Assembly: GCA_027307335.1 (NCBI GenBank)
Contig: DAHUXD010000058.1
Coordinates: 1-38,856, forward strand
Length of the DNA: 38,856 bases
Direction of reading: 5' to 3'
Origin: Acidobacteriota bacterium
GTDB lineage: Bacteria; Acidobacteriota; Thermoanaerobaculia; UBA5066; Gp7-AA6
Below the pieces are notes generated by a model. The model saw only the letters and a list, made by a program, of their open reading frames with translations. It had not been told where the DNA came from and ran no database searches. This document shows positions 7,662-16,087 of this stretch, piece after piece. The translations under genes were made by a program, and so were the position numbers. The stretch's first letter is position 1. Every line of letters starts with the position of its first letter.

Positions 7662-8660
7662 ATGATCGACGTGCAGGCGCTGTCGAAGCGCTATCCGACT
7701 CGACTCGCGGTGGACGACGTGACCTTCTCCGTGAAGCAGGGGGAGATCGTCGGCTTTCTCGGCCCCAACGGGGCGGGGAAGACGACGACGATGCGCGTCC
7801 TGACGGGGTTCCTGCCGCCGACCTCCGGCTCGGCGCGCGTGGCCGGGCACGATGTCGTGACCCAGTCGACGGCCGCCCGGGCGGCGCTCGGCTACCTTCC
7901 CGAGTCCGCGGCCACGTACCCCGAGATGCGCGTGTCCGAGTATCTCGCGTTCCGCGCGCGCCTCGAAGGCGTTCCCGACGGCCGCGTCCGCGGGCGTGTC
8001 GCCGAGGCGGTCGAGCGCTGCCTGCTCGGCGAAGTGGCGCGGCGGCGGATCGAAAACCTGTCCAAGGGCTACCGTCAGCGCACCGCCCTCGCGGGTGCCC
8101 TCGTCCACCAGCCGCCCGTCCTGATCCTCGACGAGCCGACGATCGGCCTCGACCCCGTCCAGATCATCCGCATCCGGGAGACGATCCGCGAGCTCGGCCG
8201 CGACCGGGCGGTGCTCCTGTCGACGCACATCCTCCCCGAGGTCGAGGCCGTCTGCGATCGGGTGCTCATCATCGATCGCGGCCGGATCGTCGCGGAGGGC
8301 ACGCCCGCGGAGCTTCGCGGCAAGCTCGCCGGCGCGCCCGTCGTGCGCGTCGTGGCGCGCGGACGGGTGGACCTGCGCGATGCCCTGGCCGCCCTGCCGG
8401 GGGTCACCGCCGTCGAGGTCGAGGAGACCGAAAGCGAGACGACGGCGCGCGTCGTGGCGGTCGCGGAGACGGACCCCCGCGAGGCGATCTTCGCGCTGGC
8501 GGTCGCGCGCGGCTGGGTCCTGCGCGAGCTCGCCCGCGAGGCGCTGTCTCTCGAGGACGTGTTCGTGCGGCTGACCCGCCACGAGGAGGCTCCCGAAGCG
8601 CCCGCGGCGGCCGGGACCGCCGGGGACCCGGCGGCGGAGAGCGAGGCGACGCCGTCGTGA
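7662..8660 (+). CDS. ABC transporter ATP-binding protein (GldA-like)
   Basis: The protein has 332 residues: Walker A GPNGAGKT at 34-41, signature LSKGYRQR at 133-140, Walker B VLILDEP at 153-159 and STHILPEVE as the switch region. The signature and the C-terminal domain match the GldA/NosF-type ATPases that pair with GldF-like permeases. The ATG at 7662 begins the conserved MIDVQALSKRY start; the open frame extends upstream but that part overlaps the divergent operon's promoter. The low-complexity Ala/Glu tail (about 305-332) is unusual. It is the first gene of a four-gene operon with GTGA overlaps to its neighbours. Confidence 0.93.
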   Translation: MIDVQALSKRYPTRLAVDDVTFSVKQGEIVGFLGPNGAGKTTTMRVLTGFLPPTSGSARVAGHDVVTQSTAARAALGYLPESAATYPEMRVSEYLAFRARLEGVPDGRVRGRVAEAVERCLLGEVARRRIENLSKGYRQRTALAGALVHQPPVLILDEPTIGLDPVQIIRIRETIRELGRDRAVLLSTHILPEVEAVCDRVLIIDRGRIVAEGTPAELRGKLAGAPVVRVVARGRVDLRDALAALPGVTAVEVEETESETTARVVAVAETDPREAIFALAVARGWVLRELAREALSLEDVFVRLTRHEEAPEAPAAAGTAGDPAAESEATPS

Positions 8661-9394
8661 GAAAGCTCCTCGCGATCATCGGTCGGGAGTGGCGGGCGTA
8701 CTTCCTGTCTCCGCTCGCCTACGTGATCCTCACCGCGTTCATGTTCTTGAACGGGCTCATCTTCTCGCGCATCGTCGCGTTCCTGTCGGCGCCCGGCGGC
8801 CCGCGCGAGCGGTTCCTCTCGCTCCTCTTCACGAACACGTTTTTCTGGATCTTCACCCTCTTCATCGTGCCGATCCTGACGATGCGGCTGCTCGCGGAGG
8901 AGCGGCGCTCGGGCACGCTCGAGGTGCTGCTCACCTCGCCGGTCTCCGAGACCGCCGTTGTGCTCGGCAAGTTCCTCGGCGCCCTCGGCTTCTACCTGGT
9001 GCTCTGGGCTCCGAGCCTCCTCTTCGTTCTCGCCATCCGATCGAGGACCGACGTGGACCTCGGCGCGGTCGCGGCGGGCTATCTCGGGATCGCGCTGCTC
9101 GGCGCGTACTTCCTCGCGATCGGCACCTTCGCGTCCGCCGTCACCAAGAATCAGATCCTCGCCGCGATCCTGGCGTTCGCGATGCTGATCCCGGTCTTCT
9201 CCGTCGGCCTCTTCGAAAGCGGCGCGGACCCCTCGCGCCAGAGCATCATCGGCTACCTCAACCTCTGGGACCACATGGACGAGTTCGCCCGCGGCGTCGT
9301 CGACACGCGGCGGCTCGTCTACTACCTCTCCGGCACCGCCTTCTTCCTGCTGCTCGCCGCGACCGTTCTCTCCGCGAAGAAGGAGACGCCGTGA
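8657..9394 (+). CDS. ABC-2 permease (GldF-like)
   Basis: The protein has 245 residues and six predicted helices. It opens with the MRKLLAIIGREWRAYFLSPLAY pattern typical of GldF/NosY-type permeases, and the conserved EERRSGTLEVLLTSPVS loop lies near residues 90-110. The GTG start overlaps the ATPase stop (GTGA), and the 3' end overlaps the next gene the same way. It should form the membrane pore with the 7662-8660 ATPase. Confidence 0.92.
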   Translation: MRKLLAIIGREWRAYFLSPLAYVILTAFMFLNGLIFSRIVAFLSAPGGPRERFLSLLFTNTFFWIFTLFIVPILTMRLLAEERRSGTLEVLLTSPVSETAVVLGKFLGALGFYLVLWAPSLLFVLAIRSRTDVDLGAVAAGYLGIALLGAYFLAIGTFASAVTKNQILAAILAFAMLIPVFSVGLFESGADPSRQSIIGYLNLWDHMDEFARGVVDTRRLVYYLSGTAFFLLLAATVLSAKKETP

Positions 9395-10854
9395 GCGCGC
9401 GCTCGACCCGCATCGGCGCCTCGAGCGCCGGGGTCCTCCTCGCGGCGGCGGTCCTGGTCGGCGTCAACTACCTCGCGCTCCGCCACTGGAAGCGCTTCGA
9501 CTGGACGCACACCCAGATCTACTCGCTGTCCGACACCACGAAGAAGATCCTCGACGGGCTGAAGCAGCCGGTTCAGGTCACGGTCTTCATGGTGCCCGGC
9601 CGCTCGCGTCTCCTGACCGAGGTCAAGGAGCTCCTCTCGCGCTACCAGGCGCGAAGCGGGAAGATCGAGGTCGAGTACCTGGATCCCCAGCGCAATCCCG
9701 CGCGCGCGCAGGCGCTCGTCGGACAGGAAGCGGGCGTCCGCGAGAACACGATCGTGTTCAAGAGCGGCGACAAGAAGAAGTACGTCGAGGAGGACAAGCT
9801 CGCCGACTTCGACTATGCCGGCATGGGAATGGGCGGCGGCGCGCCGGCGGTGAAGTCCTTCAAGGCGGAGGAGGCGTTCACGTCCGCGATCCTGTCCGTC
9901 ACCGAGTCGCGCCAGCCCAGGGTCTACTTCACGAAGGGGCATGGCGAGGCCGCGCTCGACTCGAGCGAACGGGGCCGCGGCTATGCCGACGCGAAGCAGA
10001 GTCTCGAGCGTGGCAACCTGACGGTCGGCTCGTGGGACTCCCTCGGCAAGGCCGACCTGCCGCCCGACGCGGACCTGATCGTCGTCGCGGGGCCGCGAAC
10101 CCAGTTCCTCGAGCCCGAGGCCGGCGCGCTCGAGAAGTACCTCGCGGGCGGCGGTCACGTCCTCCTCATGCTCGACCCGGTGCTGCCCGGCCCCGGCGCG
10201 CCGCCGGCGGACCTCGGGTTCGGATCGCTCCTGACGAAGTACGGCATCAAGCTCGGCAACGACCTGGTCGTCGATCCGGCGAACGCGCTGCCGATGGTCG
10301 GCGCGGAGACCCTTCTCGTCAACAAGTACGGCACTGGTCCGATCGTCAGCTCGCTCTCTTCCGAGGGGCTGCCCGTCGTGCTGCCGCTCGCGCGTTCGGT
10401 GACGAAGGCCGAGAAGCCTCCCGAGGGGCTCGCCGAGAACATGCTCCTCGAGACGTCGCCCGACGGCTGGGGCGAGACGAACCTGAAGGACCTCGACGCC
10501 GGGCTGAAGAAGGACGCGGCGGACACTCCCGGTCCGGTCTCGCTCGCCGTCTCGCTCGCGGCCGCCGACGAGAAGAAGGCCGCCGGGTCGCCGCGCCTCG
10601 TCGTGATCGGAAACTCGCGCTTCGCCACGAACGGCGCGATCCAGAACGGCGCCAACGCGATGCTGTTCGCGAACGCGACGATGTGGCTCGCGGGCAACGA
10701 GAAGCAGGTCGGCATCGCGCCGAAGACTCCGGCGCAGTCGTCGCTCGCGCTGACCGACGCGCAGGTCCAGCGCCTCGGCTGGGGCGCGATCGTCGGTCTG
10801 CCGGCGGTGGCGGTGCTCCTCGGCGTCTGGGTCTGGTACCGGCGCCGCGACTGA
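9391..10854 (+). CDS. GldG-family ABC transporter auxiliary protein
   Basis: The protein has 487 residues with one N-terminal helix (about 11-29), a large extracytoplasmic domain and a C-terminal helix (about 462-481) ending in Arg/Asp. This is the architecture of GldG/ABC_transp_aux proteins. The domain starts with the family-typical WKRFDWTHTQIYSLSDTTKKIL motif, and a GHGE...-containing segment (KGHGEAAL) lies near residue 180. The GTG start overlaps the permease stop (GTGA). Relatives are named for Bacteroidota gliding, but the same trio is widespread in non-gliders and its substrate is unknown. The next gene, DUF4340, is its usual companion. Confidence 0.92.
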   Translation: MSARSTRIGASSAGVLLAAAVLVGVNYLALRHWKRFDWTHTQIYSLSDTTKKILDGLKQPVQVTVFMVPGRSRLLTEVKELLSRYQARSGKIEVEYLDPQRNPARAQALVGQEAGVRENTIVFKSGDKKKYVEEDKLADFDYAGMGMGGGAPAVKSFKAEEAFTSAILSVTESRQPRVYFTKGHGEAALDSSERGRGYADAKQSLERGNLTVGSWDSLGKADLPPDADLIVVAGPRTQFLEPEAGALEKYLAGGGHVLLMLDPVLPGPGAPPADLGFGSLLTKYGIKLGNDLVVDPANALPMVGAETLLVNKYGTGPIVSSLSSEGLPVVLPLARSVTKAEKPPEGLAENMLLETSPDGWGETNLKDLDAGLKKDAADTPGPVSLAVSLAAADEKKAAGSPRLVVIGNSRFATNGAIQNGANAMLFANATMWLAGNEKQVGIAPKTPAQSSLALTDAQVQRLGWGAIVGLPAVAVLLGVWVWYRRRD

Positions 10855-10861
10855 GGGTCCG

Positions 10862-12223
10862 ATGTCTCCGCGCAAGCTGCTCGCGCTTTCGGGGGTCGTG
10901 GTCGTTCTCTTCGCGTTCATCGTCTTCTTCGAGCGCAAGATGCCGACGACGGAGGAGCGCGCGCGCAAGGGCGACCTCTACTGGGACATTCCGCAGGACA
11001 GCGTGCAGAGGATGGAGATCGTCCGGAACGGCGAGACGCTCGAATTCCAGCGGGCGGGAACGGGCTGGCGGATGGTCCGTCCCGAGAAGTATCCCGCCGA
11101 CGCGTTCACGGTCGGCAGCCTGCTGACGGATCTCGCCGCGATGCGCCGCGCCGGCGGCGAGGACACGAGCGAGGGCAAGGCGGCGGACTACGGCCTCGAG
11201 AAAGCGGCGATCTCCGCGACCCTCGTGTGGAGCGATTCCGGAGATCCGAAGACGCTGAAGTCGCGCACCGTCGAGTTCGGCAATCCCGTGCCGGGCACCG
11301 ACGTCGTGGCGGCGCGCGTGACGGGGACGCAGAAGATCCTCTTCGTGCCGTCGAGCGTCCTGACCGGGCTGAAGAAGGGCGTCGACGACTTCGAGAGCCG
11401 CGAAGTCTTCGGCGCGCTCGCCCCCGACGTCTCGAAGCTCGAGATCCTGCGGGGGCGGGGCAAGCTCACGTTCGCCCGGAAGGACCACGCCTGGTGGCTG
11501 GCCGAGCCCCTGTCGGACCTCGCGGACGGGGGAGAGGTCGACCGCCTGGTCGGCACCCTGTCCGGGCTCCGGGCGAAGGAGTTTCTTCACGGCGCGCAGG
11601 ACCTCGCCGCGATCGGTTTGAACCCGCCGCTCTACCGGGTGACGCTGACGGGAGCGCCCAAGACGCCCTCGATGTCGGCCGACTTCGGGGCGACGCGCTC
11701 CGACGGCAACACGGTCTACGCGCTCCGCGACGGACAGGTCCTCACGGTCGACCGGGACATCGTGGACGATCTCTCGAAGGAGGCCGAGGCGTTCCGCAGC
11801 AAGACGCTGCTCGGGTTCAACCGGACGGACGTGGTCGGCATCGAGGCGGCGTTTCCGAAGGCGAGCTACGTGCTGGCGCAGAAGGACGGCGGCTGGTCGT
11901 CGGGCTCGAGGCCGGTGCTCGCGGGCTCGGTGGAGGACCTGATGACCGCGCTCCTCGACGTCAAGGTCCGCGATTTTCTGGAGGAGGCCCAGTCGAAGGG
12001 ACTGCCGCTGCCGGTCGCCACGGTCACCGTCCGCTCCAAGGGCAGCCCCAACTGGACGCTGTCCCTCTATCCCCGCACCGGCCAGCTGGTCGCGCGCGGG
12101 ACCCCGCGCCCGAACGCGTTCCTCGTCGACCGGGAGACTCCCGAGAAGCTCGAGGCGGCGTTCCGGAAGGCCGCCTCGACGCCGCCGGCGCCGACGCCGT
12201 CCGCCGCCAGCCGGAAGCCGTAG
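10862..12223 (+). CDS. DUF4340 domain protein
   Basis: The protein has 453 residues with one N-terminal membrane helix (about 5-23) and a long extracytoplasmic region containing two or three repeats of the DUF4340 pattern, in which a W-rich strand follows a basic segment (GTGWRMVRPEKYPAD, KDHAWWLAEPL, KDGGWSSGSR). It starts seven bases after the GldG-like stop, with GAGGG overlapping that stop as ribosome site. Family members almost always follow GldG-like genes and are thought to be periplasmic parts of the same transporter. The exact role is unknown. Its TAG is only seven bases from the convergent pentapeptide gene. Confidence 0.88.
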   Translation: MSPRKLLALSGVVVVLFAFIVFFERKMPTTEERARKGDLYWDIPQDSVQRMEIVRNGETLEFQRAGTGWRMVRPEKYPADAFTVGSLLTDLAAMRRAGGEDTSEGKAADYGLEKAAISATLVWSDSGDPKTLKSRTVEFGNPVPGTDVVAARVTGTQKILFVPSSVLTGLKKGVDDFESREVFGALAPDVSKLEILRGRGKLTFARKDHAWWLAEPLSDLADGGEVDRLVGTLSGLRAKEFLHGAQDLAAIGLNPPLYRVTLTGAPKTPSMSADFGATRSDGNTVYALRDGQVLTVDRDIVDDLSKEAEAFRSKTLLGFNRTDVVGIEAAFPKASYVLAQKDGGWSSGSRPVLAGSVEDLMTALLDVKVRDFLEEAQSKGLPLPVATVTVRSKGSPNWTLSLYPRTGQLVARGTPRPNAFLVDRETPEKLEAAFRKAASTPPAPTPSAASRKP

Positions 12224-12230
12224 TCCCGGG

Positions 12231-13667
12231 CTAGCGCTTCCCCGTGCGGTGCGGGGGCATCTTCGCCGCCTGGGCCTCCAGGTCGGCGATGCGCTTCTGG
12301 CGCTTCGCCTCCTTCTCGTCGGCCGACTTCGTCTTCTTTTCCTTCGCCCTGGAGAAGCTGGTCGACAGGGAGAACAGGAGGCCCTTGCCCTTCGGCGGCT
12401 TCGCGCGGCGGGCCGTGGCGCCCCAGAACTTCGTCTTCTTGAAGACGGCCTCGGTGAAGTCGGAGTTGGCGAGGTCCGCTCCCTTCAGGTCGGCGCCGGT
12501 GAAGTCGGCGCCGATGGCGCGCGCGAAGCGGAAGTCCGCGTCGTGGAGAATCGCCCCCTCGAAGCGGGCCCCGATGAGGAGCGACCCGGAGAGGTCGGCC
12601 TCGAAGCCCCGGCAGCCGGAGAAGTCGGCGCGCTTCAGGTTCGCCTGCCGGAAGCTGCCGAGCGAGAGGTCCGAGCGGGAGAAGTTGACGCCCTCGGCCT
12701 GCGCCTCGCCGAGGTCCGCGCCGGAGAACGACGCCCCGACGAAGCTGTAGGGCTTGAGGTTCGCGCGCCGCAGGATCGCCTTCGAGAGGTCGGCCCCCTG
12801 GAAGTTGGCCTTCTCGAAGCGCGCCGAGCGCAGATCCACTTCGACGAGCTTCGCCTCCGCGAAGCTGACGTCCGAGCCGCCCGCGTCGAGGAAGATCGCC
12901 TTGCGCAGGTCGGCCTTCCGCACCTTCGCGCGGTCGAAGCCGGCGGCGGTGAAGTTGGTCTCGGCCGCGGTCACGAGCTCGAGATCGGCCTCCGTGAACT
13001 CCGCCCGCTCGCAGTCCGCCGCCGAGAGCGAGGCCTGGCGCAGGATCGCGCCCGTGAACTTCGCGCGGCGCAGGTCGGCGCCGGTCAAGTCGCAGCCCTT
13101 CAGGTTCGCGCCGGCGAAGTTGGCGTTGGCGAACGAGCCCCGCGCCGCGGAGAGGCCCTCGAACACGGCGCGGGAGAGGTCGGCGCCGTCAAACTGGGCG
13201 CCCGCGAGCTTGACGCCCCGGAAGTTGACGTCCCTGAGGATGGCGCCGGCGAGGTTCGCGCCCGAGAGATCGGCCCCCTCGAGCCGGGTGAACGAGAGGT
13301 CCGCCCCGGCGAGGTCCGTTCCCGCCAGCGAGCAGCTCTGCAGCGACGCCGAGCGGAACCGCGCTCCGGCGAAGAACACCTTGCCGAAGTCGAGGAAGTC
13401 GAGGTCGCAGTGCTCGAAGATAGCGCCGGCCGCCTGCGCGCTCTCCCACTTCGAATGCCGCAGGGTCGCGCGCGTGAAGTCGGTGCCGGCGAGCGTGGCG
13501 CGCGAGAGGTCCGCGCGCGTCAGGTCCGACCGCTTCAGGTCCTTGCCCGAGAGGTCCATGCCGGCGAGGTCCGCCCCCGTCAGGTCCGGGGTCACGTTCG
13601 CGTTATGGACACGCCACTCGTTCCAGCCCGGCGTGCCGAGCAGTTTCCAGTGCTCTGGATTGGCCAC
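12231..13667 (-). CDS. Large pentapeptide-repeat protein with basic coiled-coil tail
   Basis: The protein has about 478 residues. A short unique N terminus (EHWKLLGTPGWNEWR) is followed by some 370 residues of A(D/N)LxX pentapeptide repeats, predicted to form a long right-handed quadrilateral beta-helix. The tail (about 420-478) is Lys/Glu-rich and probably a coiled coil. There is no signal peptide, so it should be cytoplasmic. The GTG at 13667 is preferred over the ATG at 13676 because TACAAT ends seven bases before it, while the ATG overlaps the -10 box itself. Family members range from DNA-gyrase mimics to unknown scaffolds. The length and basic tail here do not match the small Qnr/MfpA proteins, so no function is assigned. 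It is divergent from an AAA ATPase with mirror-image promoter spacing. Confidence 0.9.
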   Translation of the reverse strand: MANPEHWKLLGTPGWNEWRVHNANVTPDLTGADLAGMDLSGKDLKRSDLTRADLSRATLAGTDFTRATLRHSKWESAQAAGAIFEHCDLDFLDFGKVFFAGARFRSASLQSCSLAGTDLAGADLSFTRLEGADLSGANLAGAILRDVNFRGVKLAGAQFDGADLSRAVFEGLSAARGSFANANFAGANLKGCDLTGADLRRAKFTGAILRQASLSAADCERAEFTEADLELVTAAETNFTAAGFDRAKVRKADLRKAIFLDAGGSDVSFAEAKLVEVDLRSARFEKANFQGADLSKAILRRANLKPYSFVGASFSGADLGEAQAEGVNFSRSDLSLGSFRQANLKRADFSGCRGFEADLSGSLLIGARFEGAILHDADFRFARAIGADFTGADLKGADLANSDFTEAVFKKTKFWGATARRAKPPKGKGLLFSLSTSFSRAKEKKTKSADEKEAKRQKRIADLEAQAAKMPPHRTGKR

Positions 13668-13674
13668 TGCCGGC

Positions 13675-13680
13675 ATTGTA
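13675..13680 (-). promoter_or_regulatory. Candidate -10 box (TACAAT), leaderless
   Basis: TACAAT ends seven bases before the GTG at 13667. The spacing predicts an mRNA beginning at the start codon and decides the start choice of the pentapeptide gene. Confidence 0.6.
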
Positions 13681-13697
13681 ACCGCCCGGCCGTCGCG

Positions 13698-13821
13698 GCG
13701 GGGAAACGCCGCGTCGGAGTCCGGGCCGAGCGAAGCGAGGGCCGGGCTCCGAAGAATAGGGAGCGGGGAAACGCCGCGTCGGAGTCCGGGCCGAGCGATT
13801 GGAGGGCCGGGCTCCGATGAA
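13698..13821. repeat. Tandem pair of 59-base palindromic repeats
   Basis: Two near-identical copies (13698-13756 and 13763-13821, period 65) differ at only about four positions. Each holds an inverted repeat, TCGGAGTCCGGGCC against GGGCCGGGCTCCGA, around a short loop. They fill the spacer between two divergent promoters and look like REP/BIME-type elements. Two copies without regular unique spacers do not make a CRISPR array. Confidence 0.85.
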
Positions 13822-13837
13822 AGCCCGACAGGCGCGT

Positions 13838-13843
13838 TACAAT
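13838..13843 (+). promoter_or_regulatory. Candidate -10 box (TACAAT), leaderless
   Basis: TACAAT ends seven bases before the ATG at 13851, the same box and spacing as the divergent gene on the other strand. No Shine-Dalgarno precedes the ATG. Confidence 0.6.
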
Positions 13844-13850
13844 CGAAGCA

Positions 13851-15350
13851 ATGAGCACCGCGGCCGTCACGGCACCCGTCTCGGCACCGAGCCGGGCGAT
13901 GGACAGAATCCGCAAGGCGCTTCTGGGCGGCCATCCGCTCGTCTACGTGCTGACGTGGGAGGAGCCGCGCATCGAGCGCCTCGCGCAGCATCTCGCGAAG
14001 ACGTTCTACGGCGCGCCGTGCGCGTACGGCATCTGGACAGTCGTCGAGGGTCTCGTCGTCGACGGACGTCCCGTACCCGACACCCAGGATCCGCTGAAGG
14101 CGCTCGAAGCCATTCTCGCGGCGCAGGGCAAGGGCTTCTACCTGATGAAGGACTTTCCGACGGCGGGGCGTCCCGAGATCGTGCGCCGCCTCCGCGACCT
14201 CTACCGCGCTCTCAAGGACCGGGGGCGCCACGTGCTTCTCGTCTCTCCGCGTCTCGCGATTCCGGAAGAGGCGAAGAAGGAGATCTACGTCGTCGAGTAC
14301 GAGCTGCCGGACGACAACGAGATCGCGAAGATTCTCGACGCGCACCTGCGCCGCCGCCTGAACCTCTCGATCTCGGAGCCCGAGATGCGCCGCCTGGCGC
14401 TCGCGATGCGGGGGCTCACCGCCGACGAGGTCGGCCACGTGGTCTCGAAGGTGTTCTCGACGCGCAAGACGTTCGACGAGGCGGGCTTCCTCGAGATCCT
14501 CGGCGAGAAGGAGCAGATGTCCCGCAAGGAGGGCGTGCTCGAGTTCGTGCCGCCGCGGTTCTCGCTCGAGGACATCGGCGGCTACGCGGTGCTGAAGACC
14601 TGGCTGCAGAAGCGGCAGTCCCTGTTCTCCAAGGACGCGCTCGACGCCGGCATTCCGATCCCGAAGGGGATCCTGCTGATGGGGATCTCGGGCTGCGGCA
14701 AGAGCCTCTGCGTCAAGACGATCTCGACCCTCTGGAACCTGCCGCTCTTCCGGCTCGACATGAACGCCGTGTTCGGGACCGACAACCCCGAGATGACGTT
14801 CCTGCGCGCGCTGCGGTCCGTCGAGTCCGTGTCGCCCGCGGTCCTCTGGATCGACGAGATCGAGATGGGGGTCGGCGGATACCGGGAGGGCGGCGACGCC
14901 TCGATGTCGCGGATCTTCTCGGGGTTCCTCACGTGGATGCAGGAGAAGAGCGCGCTCGTGTTCGTCGCCGCGACCGCCAACCGGATCCACCTCCTGCCCG
15001 CCGAGATCATCCGCAAGGGCCGGTTCGACCAGGTCTTCTTCGTGGACCTGCCGAACGAAGAGGAGCGCAAGCAGATCTTCGCGATCCACCTGAAGAAGAA
15101 CAAATGCGACGTCGCGCGGTTCGACCTCGTCTTCCTGGCGAAGGCGACCAACGGCTGGAACGGTGCGGAGATCGAGCAGGCCGTGGTCTCCGCCGTCGTC
15201 GACGCCTACGCGGAGAGCCGGTCGATCACCGAGGACGACCTCTACCGGATGATCGCCGCCACCGTGCCGCTCGCCGTCACGATGGAGGAGCAGATCAAGC
15301 AGATCCGGAGCTGGGCGCACGAGCGCGCGCTGAACGCGTCCACCTCGTGA
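13851..15350 (+). CDS. Ycf46-like AAA ATPase
   Basis: The protein has 499 residues. An N-terminal domain (about 15-240) of the Ycf46/uncharacterised AAA type includes the early L(V/I)YVLTWEEPRIE segment. A classical AAA module follows: Walker A GISGCGKS at 278-285, Walker B VLWIDE at 331-336, sensor and arginine-finger region FRKGRFDQ-like (IRKGRFDQVF), and a C-terminal helical lid. Cyanobacterial Ycf46 is implicated in carbon-limitation responses; the role elsewhere is unknown. It stands alone in its transcription unit, with a leaderless-type promoter. The convergent 3' spacer holds a palindromic repeat. Confidence 0.9.
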   Translation: MSTAAVTAPVSAPSRAMDRIRKALLGGHPLVYVLTWEEPRIERLAQHLAKTFYGAPCAYGIWTVVEGLVVDGRPVPDTQDPLKALEAILAAQGKGFYLMKDFPTAGRPEIVRRLRDLYRALKDRGRHVLLVSPRLAIPEEAKKEIYVVEYELPDDNEIAKILDAHLRRRLNLSISEPEMRRLALAMRGLTADEVGHVVSKVFSTRKTFDEAGFLEILGEKEQMSRKEGVLEFVPPRFSLEDIGGYAVLKTWLQKRQSLFSKDALDAGIPIPKGILLMGISGCGKSLCVKTISTLWNLPLFRLDMNAVFGTDNPEMTFLRALRSVESVSPAVLWIDEIEMGVGGYREGGDASMSRIFSGFLTWMQEKSALVFVAATANRIHLLPAEIIRKGRFDQVFFVDLPNEEERKQIFAIHLKKNKCDVARFDLVFLAKATNGWNGAEIEQAVVSAVVDAYAESRSITEDDLYRMIAATVPLAVTMEEQIKQIRSWAHERALNASTS

Positions 15351-15388
15351 GCCCCGCTCTCCCGAGCCCGTATGCGGGGTAGAACGGG

Positions 15389-15448
15389 ATCCCTCGGGCC
15401 TGCGGCCCTCGGGATGACGGCCGAGGGCGCATCGCGCTTCGGCCGTCA
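15389..15448. repeat. Double palindrome between convergent genes
   Basis: An imperfect hairpin (15389-15400 with 15404-15415, 10 of 12 pairs) is followed by a perfect ten-base inverted repeat TGACGGCCGA/TCGGCCGTCA (15415-15424 and 15439-15448). The last arm includes the TGA stop of the minus-strand Lon-N gene. It resembles a dispersed palindromic repeat and could terminate transcription from both sides, although no T-tract is present. Confidence 0.75.
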
Positions 15449-16087
15449 GTTCTTCCCGGGGTCCAGGTTCTTCGGCCGGTACGGCGCCAGGAAGTGCAGC
15501 CGCCCCTTCCACTCGAGCATGCGGCCGCGAAGAGCCTCGAACCGGCGGGGCAGGGAATCGGTCTCGAGGAGCGTCTGCAGCTCGGGCGGCGCGTAGCGGA
15601 GGCGCAGGGCGATCTCCGAGGCGAGACGTTCGGGCGAGAGGGATTCCTTCGGCAGCGGGGGCAGCTCGAGCTCGCGGGCCACCTCCCGGAACAGGTCCAC
15701 GGCGGAGGCGGTCTGCCGCTCCTCGTCGCCCGGTTCGGGGAACGGCGCGGTCGGCAACTCCTCGACACGGGCGACCCGGTACGGGTTGGCCGGGTCCTCG
15801 TCGATCACGCGGAAGCGGAAGCGCGCCTCGAGGAGGATGTTGTAGCGGCCGTCCGGGAGCGTCTCCGACTCCACGATCTCGCCCGCCGTGCCGACGCGAT
15901 GGATCGGCGGCGCCGCCTCGGCCGGATCGGCGCCCGCGGCGAGCATCGTCATGCCGATCGTCCGCTCGCCCGCGAGCGCGTCCGAGACCATCGCGCGGTA
16001 GCGCGGCTCGAAGATGTGGAGCGGGAGAAGCGTCCCCGGCAGCAGAACCACGTCCGCCAGAGGGAAGAGAGGAATCCTCCGCATCAT
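15446..16087 (-). CDS. Free-standing Lon protease N-terminal domain protein
   Basis: The protein has 213 residues consisting of the Lon substrate-binding (LON_substr_bdg) domain only. It begins IPLFPLADVVLLPGTLLPLHIFEPRYR, the classic start of that domain, and lacks the AAA and protease parts of Lon. Such single-domain proteins are common; their function is unknown but they probably bind peptides or unfolded protein. The ATG at 16087 overlaps the stop of the cytochrome c gene as ATGA, so the two are co-translated. That pairing of an exported cytochrome with a cytoplasmic protein-binding domain has no obvious logic. Confidence 0.93.
   Translation of the reverse strand: MMRRIPLFPLADVVLLPGTLLPLHIFEPRYRAMVSDALAGERTIGMTMLAAGADPAEAAPPIHRVGTAGEIVESETLPDGRYNILLEARFRFRVIDEDPANPYRVARVEELPTAPFPEPGDEERQTASAVDLFREVARELELPPLPKESLSPERLASEIALRLRYAPPELQTLLETDSLPRRFEALRGRMLEWKGRLHFLAPYRPKNLDPGKN

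Noticed and set aside
7662-12223. Naming the operon as gliding-motility genes.
   Set aside because: GldA/F/G-like trios with DUF4340 occur broadly in non-gliding bacteria and no other gliding gene is present.
13698-13821. Two repeats of similar length considered as a CRISPR remnant.
   Set aside because: Only two copies with a 6-base gap, internally palindromic, no leader and no cas genes.
12231-15350. Pentapeptide protein plus AAA ATPase considered as a phage-defence pair.
   Set aside because: They are divergent rather than in one operon, no toxic effector domain is seen, and both have ordinary housekeeping-like relatives.
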